Shown one piece after another: positions 1 to 11,799 of a stretch of 64,000 nt of DNA; the first letter of the stretch is position 1; every line of letters starts with the position of its first letter. Origin of the DNA: Morella rubra (lineage: Eukaryota; Streptophyta; Magnoliopsida; Fagales; Myricaceae); contig RXIC02000094.1 of assembly GCA_003952965.2 (NCBI GenBank), positions 91,517-155,516 of the forward strand. Reading direction: 5' to 3'. The position numbers and the translations under genes were made by a program. The notes under the pieces are model-generated. The model was given only the letters and a program-made list of their open reading frames with translations, was not told the DNA's origin and searched no databases.

Positions 1-300
1 TATCTTAATGGACATTATTACAATTTGTAGATGCCCATAAATTCAGAATACAGAATATAAGAGAGTTAATGAAAAAGAGCTTTTCATGATGATCCTACGG
101 CAGAGATTTGAAACCCCTAAGGATCCCACGCACAAGCACAGTTGAAGTTTTGGAATAAGCCAATATATAAACTCAAAACTTTCATTAGAGAGAGAAGGGG
201 AGTCCTAACTTGAGAAAGAGTTTCTCTCCCTTAAATTCTCTCTCAAACAACTGTGCTCGTGAATCTGAAGGAGGCAGCACGCTTGGGCTGCTTGATAGAA
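1..300. repeat. End of an unclassified dispersed repeat
   Basis: The same sequence continues leftwards from copy B as a longer AT-rich repeat (about 35160-36420). No protein domain is visible in it. In copy A only the last 300 bp lie inside the window. Confidence 0.4.
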
Positions 301-301
301 C

Positions 302-480
302 ATGACATTTGACAAACTAAAATTTTAACTCCCAAAATTTTATCATCATTACAAAAATTTATCTGCTCACTTTTTCACTAGCTTTTTTCACTTTTCCACT
401 CTCTATCCTCACTTTTTCACCAACTCTCATACCCAAAATTTTAACTACCCCAAAAATGTTTTCAAACGCCATATTCAACT
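302..480. repeat. Dispersed AT-rich repeat (CAAAATTTTA / CTTTTTCAC motifs)
   Basis: This stretch of alternating AAAATTTTA and CTTTTTCAC-type words is related to 61475-61680 at the far end of the window and is repeated in copy B at 36423-36601. It looks like a short non-coding dispersed repeat; I see no open frame or clear terminal repeats. Confidence 0.45.
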
Positions 481-515
481 ATTAAATCCACTACAACTTT
501 GAAGATTGTCAATTC

Positions 516-755
516 TTACACTTTGCACCCACGTGGTTTGGAGATCTTAACACTTTGCACCACGTTCTTTCAATTTTTAATACATTTCACTCACGTGGTT
601 CTGGTTTACTTTAATTTGCACCTTCCATCAATTTATTTATTATTTTGAATTAAAAAAATCAACCACGTGCAGAAACATGGGTGCAAAGTGTCCAAAAAAT
701 AAAAGAACGCATATAAAGTGTCAAATATCCCAAATTACGTGGGTGCAAAGTGTAA
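516..755. mobile_element. MITE-like inverted repeat
   Basis: Two 24-bp arms, 516-539 and 732-755, are imperfect inverted repeats of each other (core TTTGCACCCACGT against ACGTGGGTGCAAA). They enclose about 190 bp with no coding capacity. Related GTGCAAAGTGT / GTGCAAAACGT words run on to about 960, so the element may be larger or compound. Copy B has it at 36637-36876. No target duplication could be fixed. Confidence 0.45.
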
Positions 756-2231
756 TTAATCCTTTTTGAATATTAGAGTCAAAATAGACAAGTGAGCCAT
801 ATTCATAACACATGATTGGTATTTCGTTCATGATTTTAATGGATAAATAAACAGCAAGATACAAATCGAAGAAATTCAGAACTACATGAGTGAAAAGTGT
901 CAAAATTGAAAGAAGGAGATGCAGAATATCAAGACCTCAAATCACTTGAGTGCAAAACGTAATTAGCCCTTGATATTTTGCAGTAGAAAGACAATACCCA
1001 TTGGACATTGACTAATCTTTGTCAGGAGACTCAATTTTTTCTCTGTTGTTCGTCTTTGTTTTATTTTCCAAATATAAAAGATCAACGATTTCCAAAAATG
1101 TTATCCCATGCATGCAAATTTTTGCTTTCAAAAGGAATGTCACAGATATAACATTGAAAGCATTAGGTCGTATTTGATCTTCCCAAGGTAGCCAGCACCA
1201 TGAATCTATACACAACGCGTACGCTCCCTGACAGCTCTAAGCGGAGTACTTGTCCATGCAGGTCACCGATGCTGGCCTTTCAGCACATCTGGAACCAACA
1301 CGCAACAGAATCAATTAAGTCCCTATCGAACACTGTTCCCTTTTATAGCTAGTTAAAGATATACTGCATATGAATGGAGTAATTATGATCGTGGAGGACC
1401 TCAAGGACTTACAATTCATGAGTTCTGAGACTTTGATTCAACTCCCTTTAATTAATTGTCAAACCGATTCACCTCATGGAGTGGTAGCTGACTCCGACTT
1501 TCACTAATCTTGCACAAACAGAAACGTTACATTATTAAGAGATTTATATCAGTTTGCATGTAGTAGGAGACTAACCAATCCGCAATGGGTCGGAGCTGAT
1601 ATATAGGAATACCTCTTTTAACCTAATAATTTCTAAAATATAATATTATCTTAACAGTTCACTATATATTTACCAGAATGCAAAATTTCATGTCACATAA
1701 AATCTAATATTTAAGATCGACATGAAAATATGATCAAAGAGATAATGCGAAAAAAATTAATATCATATTAATTCACATGTAATAACCTATCGGAGCTTTA
1801 GACAACATATTGGAATACTACTTTAACCTAAAATTTCGACAATATTAGATATTATATTATCTTAAGTGTCCGCTATTTTCGTTATTTACACGAGACACAA
1901 TCTCTCGTTATATATTTACTACGATGCAAATGATCACGCGAAGAAATTAATATCATCTAATAACCTATAGAAGTTTCAAATGACATATATATATATACCA
2001 CTTTGACCTAAAAATTCGACAGTATTATATTTTCTTAACCGTCTGCTATATTCGTTATTTTCCTGCAGAGGTAAAATCTCTAGTTATATATTTACCCGAT
2101 GCAGAATTTCGTTAGACGTAAAATCTAATATTTAAGATGATCGAATAAGCTGGATCGGAATCAAATATGAAAAGGACAATGCAGAGATTAGTACCATATT
2201 TATTAACTTTCATATGTAACGGAAAACTAAC

Positions 2232-2463
2232 CATGACAGCCAACGGCGAAGCATAGATCGTGAGTTGAACACGATGGCTAGAGTTGGAACCGAAACCGAG
2301 ACAACGCCGATGAACAGCAGCTCCACTGGCAGCACTAGAACAACCTTCACCCTCTTCTGCTTGTCCGAGTAGATCAAGGAGATCAGGATTATCATGTTGA
2401 TGAGCTCGATGGCCGTCCCCGACCCGTTAATGGTCACCACTAGTGTGCTCTGCTGGTGCACCA
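2232..2463 (-). pseudogene. SWEET sugar-transporter pseudo-exon
   Basis: On the minus strand this encodes a damaged version of exon 3 of the SWEET gene at 30988-33461. [16 protein letters not shown] and [11 protein letters not shown] are preserved, but the following transmembrane segment is altered and the piece equivalent to [13 protein letters not shown] is missing. Exons 1, 2, 4 and 5 are absent; immediately upstream (rising coordinates) the sequence jumps to DNA that normally lies beyond the SWEET start codon. The splice-donor bases after the exon remain. It cannot make a transporter. Confidence 0.85.
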
Positions 2464-4327
2464 TGTTGATTAATGGTCACCACTATCCTTTCGGATAACT
2501 CTGACACCCCTCTTGATTCCTCTTGATTAATGCTCATATATTGCCAAAAGGCACCTCTACTGCAGTGAAAAAGAAAGTCAAAATAGCGTTAGTGTGAAGG
2601 GCAGAGGTGGGTTTTTGTGGACCCTGGGAACTCTCGTACATATCGCACACATATATACGCCAAAGAAGACAGCCTGCAAATATTTGTAGCACCCTATATG
2701 GCAACACAGATAACAGCACCATAAGGCTTTTTTCTGTTATCTCCTAGGGGTTCTCCTGGTCATCATAATAGTACTGAGAAATGTTAATGTGCAGTTGGTA
2801 ACACTCCCTCGATTCCATCGTCGTGATTGTGGACAGGTGAGTCATGGATAAAATGTAATCATATGTAGTTGATCTTCTTCTTGTTAATGCACTTCTTTAG
2901 CATGAGGAGTACATATAACTATGTCATTAATTTTTAGATAGCTTTTTCTCTTGCCGCGGAAAGGACAAAATGCATGCCCATCCTTGTCTGTCTTAATGCT
3001 GTTCTAAAATCTGAAATCACCAAATTTTTTCATTCCATGGCGAAATGAGAACAGAAGTTGAGAGCTCAAGCTTTTGTACAGGGGAAACGAAAGGGGCTCT
3101 CATATATATGTTCCAAAGGGAATGACCAAAGAAGAAACGCTGCCCATAGTGTTTCAACTATGGTGTTAAGCTTGTAAAACACAAATAATTTGGTCAGATG
3201 TACAGTACCGTTTCTGCAGCTGAGAAGTCGAAGAAGTAGGATAAATATCTCGTCAAACCGTTGAGCTTTTGTTTCTCTCAAAATCAATAATTGGTATTAG
3301 AAGCACGGCACTCAAATCTTTTATAATATTCAATATCGCACCAAGCGAAGCTATTCTAAGAGCGTTGGAGCGACATTAGTGAAATTCCAACAAAATAGAT
3401 CAATAAAAACATTCGATATAGTTTTAATGATGGTTTATAATGCCCATATTTAATCACTAGTCGAAGACATAATGGGGATTGATCCCACCTACTTCTAGCA
3501 AAAGTCCTTTGTCCATATATATTGATTACGGTTTCTGTAACTTTAATTTGTGTGGCATCATCTTATTTTTGACAAGTGTGTATAGTCTTCTAAGCACACG
3601 TTCTATATCCTTACTGGATGAGTTGACTCGTACGTGTCGCGGGCGTAATGTATGTATTAACGGGTCCTTTCTTTTCCAAATATCAAGAACGATTTCCAAA
3701 AATGTTGTCCTCTAAAGTTTTTGCTTAATCAAGAGGAGCCAATATGTCAAAAATATTGAAAGCATTAGGTCGATCGTATAGTATTTGATCTTACCAAGGG
3801 AGCCAGCACCATGAATCTATTCACAACGACGCGTGTTCCCTGACAGCTCTAAGCGGAGTACTTGTCCATGCAGATCACCGATGCTGGCCTTTCAGCACAT
3901 CAGGAACCAACACGCAACAGAAAGATCAATTCAGTCCCTATCTAACACTGTTACTTTATAGGTAAGATATACTGCATATGAGTGGAGAAATTATGATCGC
4001 GAAGGACCTTAAGGAGTTACAATTCATGAATTCTGAAACTTTGCTACAACTCCTTTTAATTAATTACCAAACAGTGATTGTGGACAGGTGAGTCATGGAT
4101 AAAATGTAATCATATGTAGTTGATCTTCTTAAGAAGATTGGCTTATTAATGCAGTACTTCAATAGCATGAGGAGTACATATAACTATGTCATTAATTTTT
4201 AGCTAGCTGTTTCTCTTGCCGCGGAAAGGACATAATGCATGCCCATCCTTGTCTGTCTTAATGGTGTTCTAAAATCAGACATTCACCAAAAATTTTCATT
4301 CCATGGCGAAATGAGAACAGAAGTTGA

Positions 4328-4495
4328 ATTAGCAAGCTGATTTGTTGGCACAATGGGCTGCGCGTGCTAAGCTTTCTGACTTTATTGATCTTTCTTCTAT
4401 TCCGCTAGTTATTGTTCTTTGTGACTCGAACTCTGTGTTACTTTAGTATTTATTATAAATGATGAAGTATGTGGGACACGATTAGGTATTTTAAG

Positions 4496-4526
<31 letters not shown>
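4328..4526 (+). mobile_element. 5'-truncated LINE insertion with GA-rich tail
   Basis: The insert encodes the tail of a plant LINE polyprotein RNase H region (LAQWAARAKLSDFIDLSSIP, then LVIVLCDSN and a stop), followed by a short 3' UTR, an A-run and a (GA)n stretch at about 4503-4528. It splits a P block that is uninterrupted near 3050 and 34530. The flanks, AGAACAGAAGTTGA and AGGACAAAAGTTGA, are an imperfect 14-bp target-site duplication (12 of 14 match). The same insertion is in copy B. Confidence 0.75.
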
Positions 4527-4528
<2 letters not shown>

Positions 4529-5834
4529 GACAAAAGTTGAAAGCTCAAACTTTTGCACAAGGGAAAGAAAGGAGGCTTTCTCATATATATGTTCCAAACT
4601 TCCAAAGGAATGACCAAAGAAGAAAGGCTGCCCGCAGTGTTTCAACTATGGTGTTAAGCTTGTAAAAAACAAATAATTTGGTCAAACGTACAGTACTGTT
4701 TCTGCAGGTGATAAGCAGAAGAAGTCCTTTATAGGATAAATATCTCGTCAGACTGTTGAACCGCAGTTCCTCTCAAAATTAATAATTAGTATCAGAGGGG
4801 GTTACTCAAATCTTTCGTGACACTCAATATCAACAAGCCTATTCTAAGAGCACTAGAGTGGCATTAATGAAATTCCAACAGAATAGATCAATAAAGACAC
4901 TACATATAGTTTTAATGATGCTCTTATATATAATAACCAAATTGCCCATATTTAATCACTAGTCGAAGACATAATGGGGATTGATTCCATCCCTACTTCC
5001 AGCAAAAGTCCTTTGTCCATAAATATTGATTACGGTTTCTGTAACTTTAATTAATTTGTGTGGCATCATCTTATTTTTGACAAGTGTGTATATATAGTCG
5101 TCTAGCCCCACAGGTTCTATATCTTTACTGGATGAGTTGACTCGTATAACATATGTATGAATTAACGGGTCCTTTCTTTTCCAAATATAAAGAACGATTT
5201 CCAAAACAGTTTCCAAAAGCATTCAAGTTTTTGCTTTCAAAAGGAGCAATGTCACAGATATAACATTGAAAGCATTAGGTCGTATTTGATCTTACCATGG
5301 GAGCCAGCACCATGAATCTATACACAACGCGTGTTCCCTGACAGCTATAAGCGAATTTGTCCATGCAGATCACCGATGCTGGCCTTTCAGCACATCAGGA
5401 ACCAACACTATACATCAAGATAAAATCAGTCCCTATCGAACACTGTCCCCTTTTATAGTTAAAGATACACTGCATATGAATGGAGTAATTATGATCGTGG
5501 AGGACCATAAGGACTTACAATTCATGAATTCTGAGTGATTACCAAATTGATTCACTTGGAGTGGTATCTGACTTGGACATTCACTAATATTGCACAAACA
5601 GAAACTTGACATTATTATTTTTACCATCCAATTCTTCTTTTTGGAAGAGCACTTTTGGATGTCAACAGTATAAGACTCAAATTAAGAGCATTTAGATGCA
5701 ATTTGGACCAATCCATGACACCTAATAGTTCTCAGAGGGCTTGACATTGAAGACCGATGCAGGCCTTCCAGCACACCGGACACTAACTAGTGGCAAGAGA
5801 ATTATTCAGTCCTTGTCGAATTGCAAAAAGGCAT

Positions 5835-6659
5835 TGAAATATTCAAATCAGCTATAATGAGTTACATGAATATATTCCTTAATTACCTAAACAATATAAG
5901 GTGTTGTTTAGCAGACGGTATTGAAATTCTGATATGAGTGAGATGAAAGAAGAAAAGTGACGGGACATGATTATGTAGGGCGCCAGTACCCTGAAATTTA
6001 TATAGTTTATATAGCTGCACGTGCTTTTCTTTGTTGCAAACATCAAATTGGAAACATATAACAAATCTGGGGAAAGTTTCAAGTTACAGACATTCTTAAT
6101 TGAAGTAAAGTTAAATCCACGTACAGTGCGATCGATCGTCATGGAGTGTACAATCGGACGTCCTTGATCTTTGCTGACGTCTCAACCTAAACCAGTAACA
6201 TGCTCATTCTTCAGCATCGTCTTGTTCGATCTTCTTTTTTCTATCTTGGGAAATTTTGGCATGTGCTTGTTGCATTATTCTTTTCGTGATGAAAAAGGAA
6301 TGTGCAGGGATCAATGAGGCGTAGAAGCCAGATTCTTTAGGAAATTGATAGGGTATCATGAAGATTTAGAAGAAAAGAAGAAGAAGATAGGGTATCATGA
6401 AGAGTACTAATGACCACATAAGCCACTAGGTGTGGTGCAATATCGGATTGGACTTTGCGAGGAAAAGGGAAAAGATTTGGGAAGAGTTTATATGAATTGG
6501 AATCGTGAGAAGGACCAGCTAAGCTTGAACATGACAGGCCCAGACACATTCGATGAGAACGATTTGAAGGATCTGCTCTATTAACATGGCAATATTCTTA
6601 TACTTCATTACATATAGGACAACCGACCATGTTGGCTTGTCGAGTTTTCAATGATGCTC
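5835..6659. other. Intergenic DNA, no gene seen
   Basis: Non-coding stretch between the SWEET-derived array and the tandem repeat downstream of KLCR1. A short direct repeat, AGGGTATCATGAAGA, occurs twice near 6350-6405. Open frames here are short and show no recognisable domain. Confidence 0.6.
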
Positions 6660-6835
6660 TCTCGACCGTTCATTACTTATTATGGGCCCGTCCTATCCTT
6701 TCTACTTTTACTTATTATGGCTGGGCCCGTCCTATCTTTTCTACTTTTTCATTACTTATGATGGGCTGTCCTATCCTTTCTGATTTTACTTATTACGTCG
6801 TGTCCAATCCTTTGTACTTTTTCATTAGTCATGGG
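6660..6835. repeat. Imperfect tandem repeat (about 4 units of roughly 40 bp)
   Basis: Successive units share ACTTATTATGGGCCCGTCC and TATCCTTTCTACTTTT-type words. The units differ by several substitutions and short indels. It lies about 420 bp beyond the KLCR1 stop codon and is conserved in copy B. An open frame runs through it only because of the repetition. Confidence 0.7.
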
Positions 6836-7253
6836 TGGTCGCTATCATGAAAGTTTCTATTATATTTTTTTAGTTAATCACACTTTACATTTACGTGATT
6901 GGGGGCAAACAACTACGAGCCCTGATAAAAATGCATCAGTTAAAACTATCGGCCAGACTCTGACTAGATTGGGGCATTTGACCAAACAGAAAAGCACAAA
7001 CAAATGAACAAACATTCGTACGAAATTTATTCACTCAAATGGGCATTTCCTTCAAGTGAACAACTTCAAGCTCACAACACCAACACACGTATGAAAAACA
7101 ATTAAGATATGAAAACAATTGGGATTTCAAAGCTCAATAAATCAGAAAACCTCGCCAAATTACAACTTCAACACTATACATGATCCTCTACGCTACAGAA
7201 TGTGCACATGTAAGAGAGAAGAAAGACGTGGAATAACTATTCTTTTGCTCTGT

Positions 7254-10200
7254 TCAAATTCGAAAACCCAAGCTGGGCCACCTCTTTGTGACCTCTTTCT
7301 TTGTCTTCTTTGAGTTCGGATCGATCAGATTTTCCAGTGATTTTGCTTTTCTGTCTCTGGTCCGACCTGCTTCTTTCAGGAGCTCAGCTAGCCTTCTTTT
7401 CTCATCTTCAAAGTCAGGATTTGCAATTCCAAGCTTTTCTTCTCTAAGTTTAAGGACATACTCCAAGATTTCAATTGCATCACCCACCCTGAAATATTTG
7501 GATGGAATATGTTAGTAACAGAAGAACAATCCTACGAGAGCATGTTCTTGTAATGAGCATTAATGGTAGTACTAACGCAGAATATGTAGATTACCCCGAG
7601 CAAAACCACAAAATCCTGAAACAGGCAATGATCCAAATTCAACCCTAAAGAGAAGGTAAGGATTGAACGATTCAGTTGAATCAGACCCATCATGAAGTTT
7701 CAGTTAATTTATGAGCCAGTAGTGACTGTTGATTACAGAATTTAACAAAGGAAAATGCACTTCAAAGATTGTTCTCCTTATATCAGAAATAATGTACTTC
7801 AAACGTGGAACCAAGCAGCAGAACTGAACAAAGGTTCAAAGACATTCACTCTTCAACAAAACCAGTCATTTAAAACAGAAATCTCACTGGTAATTCGAAA
7901 TACATGAAGAGTTAAGCTTATATTGGGGTTCAAAGTGTATACCAAAAACTCTGAAGTTGCTACAGTAAACAGGATAACTTCACCCTATTGACTGCATTTG
8001 GTTTTTTAGATACATGGGGCATTCAGATATCAAGGGTTGCCAGTTTTGGTGATACACCAGGTGGCTGAATACAAACCTTATCAACGTGTTATTTACATTT
8101 CTTAAGGCTTGGGATTTTGAAAGATTGTGGATATCTCGCTTGTAGAGAGAAGAACCCAGTAAGGCAGGATCAAGCCAATAATTGAAAACTCAACTTTTGG
8201 CTCAGAGAATCAGGTACATTGTCCATAAGCAAGCAGATTGCACCAAAATACCAGAAGAAGAAATTAAAATGATATATTACCTGCCCATAGCATCATAGGT
8301 TGCGGCAAGATTACTATACACTCCAAGGGTATCCTGGTGACATGGGCCACATTCCTGTTCCAGAATCCCCCTCGCTTGTTCAAATAACTCAGCTGCCTCG
8401 TCTATCTTGAACAACTGTACACAAGCCAATCCCATTTGGTTCAACACAACCCCAAAGAAGGCCGACTTCCTCTCCCCACCAGCTCTAAGTTTTGCTATAG
8501 CACTTTCAAAAAAATTCCTTGCATCTTCATACCTCCCAACAATATAATACATCACTCCCATTCGTGCTTCTATTCCTGCAATTGTGCTATGTTGTCCTGG
8601 CTTATCCTCCAACATTTTCATTGACTTCTGTAAAAGCTTCAGAGCCTCCTCAGGCTCATCCACAGACTCATAAATAGCAGATATTTCAGTCAATCCGCCA
8701 GCAATTTCTTCCACCGAGGTTCCAGGTACAGGTTTAGCATATATCCTCAGGGCATTTTCACAATAGGATTTGGAGTCTCGGAGCTTTCCCGTTCTGTGAT
8801 ACAGGTCAGCAAGCCTCACAAAGACAGAGGCAACAAAAGGGTGGTTGTCGCCCTTTGATGATTTGAAGACCGTAAGTGCCTTCTGGTAGGAAAAGAGAGC
8901 CTCATCATAGCGACAGAGAGACATGTAAATTGTACCAATGCTGACATCAATAGCAGCAACCTCACTTTCTTGTCCATTTGCAATCATTGCCATGCTGGCA
9001 AGCACAAGGTGCTCAAGGGCTGTTTCATAATCTCCTTTTGCCTCACATATGAGAGCCATCAGCCGCCGGTCAGCTGCTTCTTCAAGCGATGCAGGTTCAC
9101 TGTGAGCACGATGAATTTCAAGGGTCTTCTTGCATAACTCTTCTGCCCTTTCAAACTCCATTGCTTGAACATGGGCCTCAGCTAAGTACCTGCATTTTCA
9201 ATGTCAACTGACTTAAAATTTGTTGCTCCACTGATCCAAGAATTAGGACTCCAAATTAGTAACTTAAGAAGCCAGAAAGTTTGTAGGCACTTTCACCTAA
9301 ACACAAACCCACACTCTGGATGAGATAAAACTACATTTTACGAAGGCAATTACCATCCAAAACCTCTGAAGGCTTGCACTACATCCCTTACCAGCCAGTC
9401 ACTAGCCCAATCAAAGAAAAGAGAGTCCTATTAAAGTTTCCACCCACCATAAAACACCTGAGAAAATTCATTTGCATGAACTTCTCTAAAGGAAACTTTC
9501 TTTCAGTCGTCTACCCACTGAAAGTGTATGGAAGTCAATTTTCCAACATATTGTTCCATCATGGACTTAAAAACTGTATCCACATCATGAATGTGTAATT
9601 GTCAGTCAGAAATCACAAATTCACAATAATAAAAATCTGAGCCTAATCCCCAAAGCATTCAACCTTCGGCAAGTTGAAATGATTCCCAAATGCAGCCATG
9701 GAAGAAAATTTCATTTCGCCTGGTAGAAACAAAAAGAATACTAGAAACTTATCTCTAAATAGCTGCTGTTTTCTTCATGCTACAGTCAGTTCCTTTTAGT
9801 TATCAAATTTAAATACAAACATACGTCAACATATATGAATGCCTAGAAGAAGAATCACAACTAAACATGGACAAGTGGATGTTCCATTTTCTAGTAATTA
9901 GCAAGATAAAGTCCATAGATACAAAATTGTTTCTCGAGGTTTAATTTTATCACAATTTCCACCGCTTAGTTTCCTAGAAATTAGCCAAAAAAAAAAATCA
10001 GAAATGACAAGATAGCCAGCGACATACGGTTTTCGCGACTTTTCAGGCAAAGTTTCAGCAAAACTTCCATAAGGGATTAGCTTAAATTTTCACACCTGGC
10101 CATCTTTATCGGAAATCCGACTATATTTAGGGAGCCAAAGCTTTAAAATTTCGGTAATGGTGTGACGTCATCAGCCAATTAATTTAAAAATCTACGGAAT

Positions 10201-10896
10201 AAAAACAGTTATCTTTAGCATACAAGCACGAACAACAAACCTGCAAGTCTCTCCGACTCTGGGATCTGACTCCCCAAGGGCCTCGATCTGGATCTTAAGC
10301 CCTTCTTCGTAGGAAGCGATCGACTTGTCGACCTGCCCGAGCATCGAGTACGTGTCCCCGAGCTGCATATGACCCGAGAAAGCGGCGAGCGCGTGATCCG
10401 CACCCCTCGGAGGTTCCGGGACTCGGATCGCCCGCTCCAGGACAGGCATCGCCTCGTCGAACCGGCCCAGGCTGCAGTATATGGCGGCCAGCACGTGCAA
10501 GCTCATCGCCAGGTCCAGGCTGGGCTCGCCGTCGGCCGGAGCGCACCTCTCGAAGGACTTGGACGCCCGGACCGCGTAGTCCAAGGCCTTCGTGGGACCC
10601 TCGCCGGACGCGATGGCGTCGCGGGCGAGCTTTAGGAGGAAAGGCCCGAGATCGGGGTTGTCGAGGGCGGAGTCGGAGTTCGGGTTAAGATCCGGGATCG
10701 GGCTATCGGGAGGAGGTCTCCTGGGGGACAACTTGGATCGGGAAGGCGAAGGAGAAGGAAGTCTTTTTGGGTGCGGGGAGGGAGGTTTGGAGTTGGCGGC
10801 AGGTTCGGATCTTTGGGACTGGATTTGGGTATCGGGGACGGAGATTTGTAGCGGCGCGGCGCCGGGCGGGGTCTTAACGGAAACTAGGCCCGGCAT
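7254..10896 (-). CDS. KLCR1: Kinesin light chain-related TPR protein, KLCR1/CMU type (copy A, intact)
   Basis: Three exons on the minus strand: 10896-10241, 9189-8281 and 7488-7254, with introns in matching phase, giving 599 aa. The start is the ATG before PGLVSVKTPP, the N-terminus of Arabidopsis KLCR1 (At4g10840). After a Pro/Ser-rich N-terminus, DNPDLGPFLLKLARDAIASG opens the conserved part. TPR helices follow, for example LAAIYCSLGRFDEA, IYMSLCRYDEALFSYQKAL, LYHRTGKLRDSKSYCENAL and NLAATYDAMGR. The end is KRWPSLGFRI, also as in KLCR1. Arabidopsis KLCR/CMU proteins bind microtubules and IQD scaffolds at the cell cortex and hold microtubules against the push of cellulose synthase complexes. 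Length and ends match the family. A near-identical copy with a broken exon 1 lies at 43375-47200. Confidence 0.95.
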
Positions 10897-11717
10897 CGTG
10901 ACCGTCAATCGGAGAGCAGTGCTAAAAGCTAAGTTTCAGAGAATCTCTGGGATAACAAAGAGGGCCTCAGAGAGAAGAGGGAAGAGATCAGGGGAGCTAA
11001 TGAAGGATTAGAACTCGTTACCGGTCTCAACAACAGACTGTTGATCAATGGCAGTGAGTTTGCAAAGCAGATGAGATGTCTCTGCTGGCAAAAGTGTGAT
11101 GGAGGTTTCCAGTTTCAGTGTTCCTGAGGACAAAATGGTAATTGGAGATGCAACTGGATTATTTAAAAGTAGTTGATGGATTATTTTTCTTTCTTTTTCT
11201 GGGGAGAGATTTGACTTTTAAAGAAAGGATGATGGGGCTGGCGTGTCTGCTGTGGACTCCGGTGCTGAGATTATAAACTCTCTCTCTCCCAATCGTAACG
11301 GAGGCGTGGAACGGAAAACGGGAACCGAACAAGATAAGAATAATATATTCGGTGCTAATTTGCATGCAGCGTTTAATAAAATATATTATTTCTTCTACTT
11401 TTGATTCATCAATTCGAGACGAATCTGCAGCGCAACTTTTACCGAAAAACGGAAATACGGGTCAAGAGCAGTTATATTGGCCAACGGCTTTTTCTAAAAA
11501 TAATAATTTAAGAAAAAGATAATTTTTTTTATAAATCTTTAATGGTATTTTCGTAGATAAAAAAATTTTATTTTTTACACAAATTAATTAGCGTCTTTTT
11601 AAAATCAGGTCGAGATTAATTAAATCGGTCCACTTTAGATCGGTCAACAATTGGGTTATGGACGGATGGACCAGATTGATCCTACATCATGGGCTTAAAT
11701 CGTTTGGATCCATTACT

Positions 11718-11790
11718 TTTGGGCCCAAACTGTTTTGGAAATGGACTATTATTACTGGGCAGGATTAGATCCACATGTTAGTGGGCCCAT
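11718..11790. promoter_or_regulatory. Two GGGCCC (TCP/site II-like) motifs upstream of KLCR1
   Basis: TTTGGGCCCAAA (11718-11729), a perfect 12-bp palindrome, and GTGGGCCCAT (11781-11790) lie about 820-890 bp upstream of the KLCR1 ATG. GGGCCC/TGGGCC elements bind TCP factors in many plant housekeeping promoters. That they regulate this gene is inference. Confidence 0.35.
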
Positions 11791-11799
11791 ACAATCAAT

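Larger units (their letters stand above)
1065..5830. repeat. Array of decayed repeats built from SWEET flanking DNA (P and Q blocks)
   Basis: Two block types alternate. Q blocks contain AAAGCATTAGGTCG...GCCAGCACCATGAATCTA and lie at 1065-1530, 3675-4075 and 5185-5610, with a remnant at 5745-5830. P blocks contain GTGATTGTGGACAGGTGAG and CAAAAGTCCTTTGTCC and lie at 2466-3715 and 4073-5222. P is also the DNA upstream of the intact SWEET gene (about 33960-35130). The segment 1536-2463 matches SWEET intron and exon 3 (31655-32720). The array is therefore a set of partial tandem duplicates of a SWEET locus, now non-coding. Confidence 0.75.

Noticed and set aside
6629..6850. Open frame through the tandem repeat downstream of KLCR1
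   Set aside because: The repeated residues come from repeated DNA units that differ by non-multiples of three; no gene features.
10215..10635. Several Arg-rich open frames on both strands over KLCR1 exon 1
   Set aside because: Alternative frames of the same GC-rich exon; only the frame matching KLCR1 is conserved with the family.
10592..11011. Plus-strand open frame of 139 codons over KLCR1 exon 1
   Set aside because: It is the antisense shadow of a GC-rich coding exon, has no known domain, and its frame is broken in copy B.
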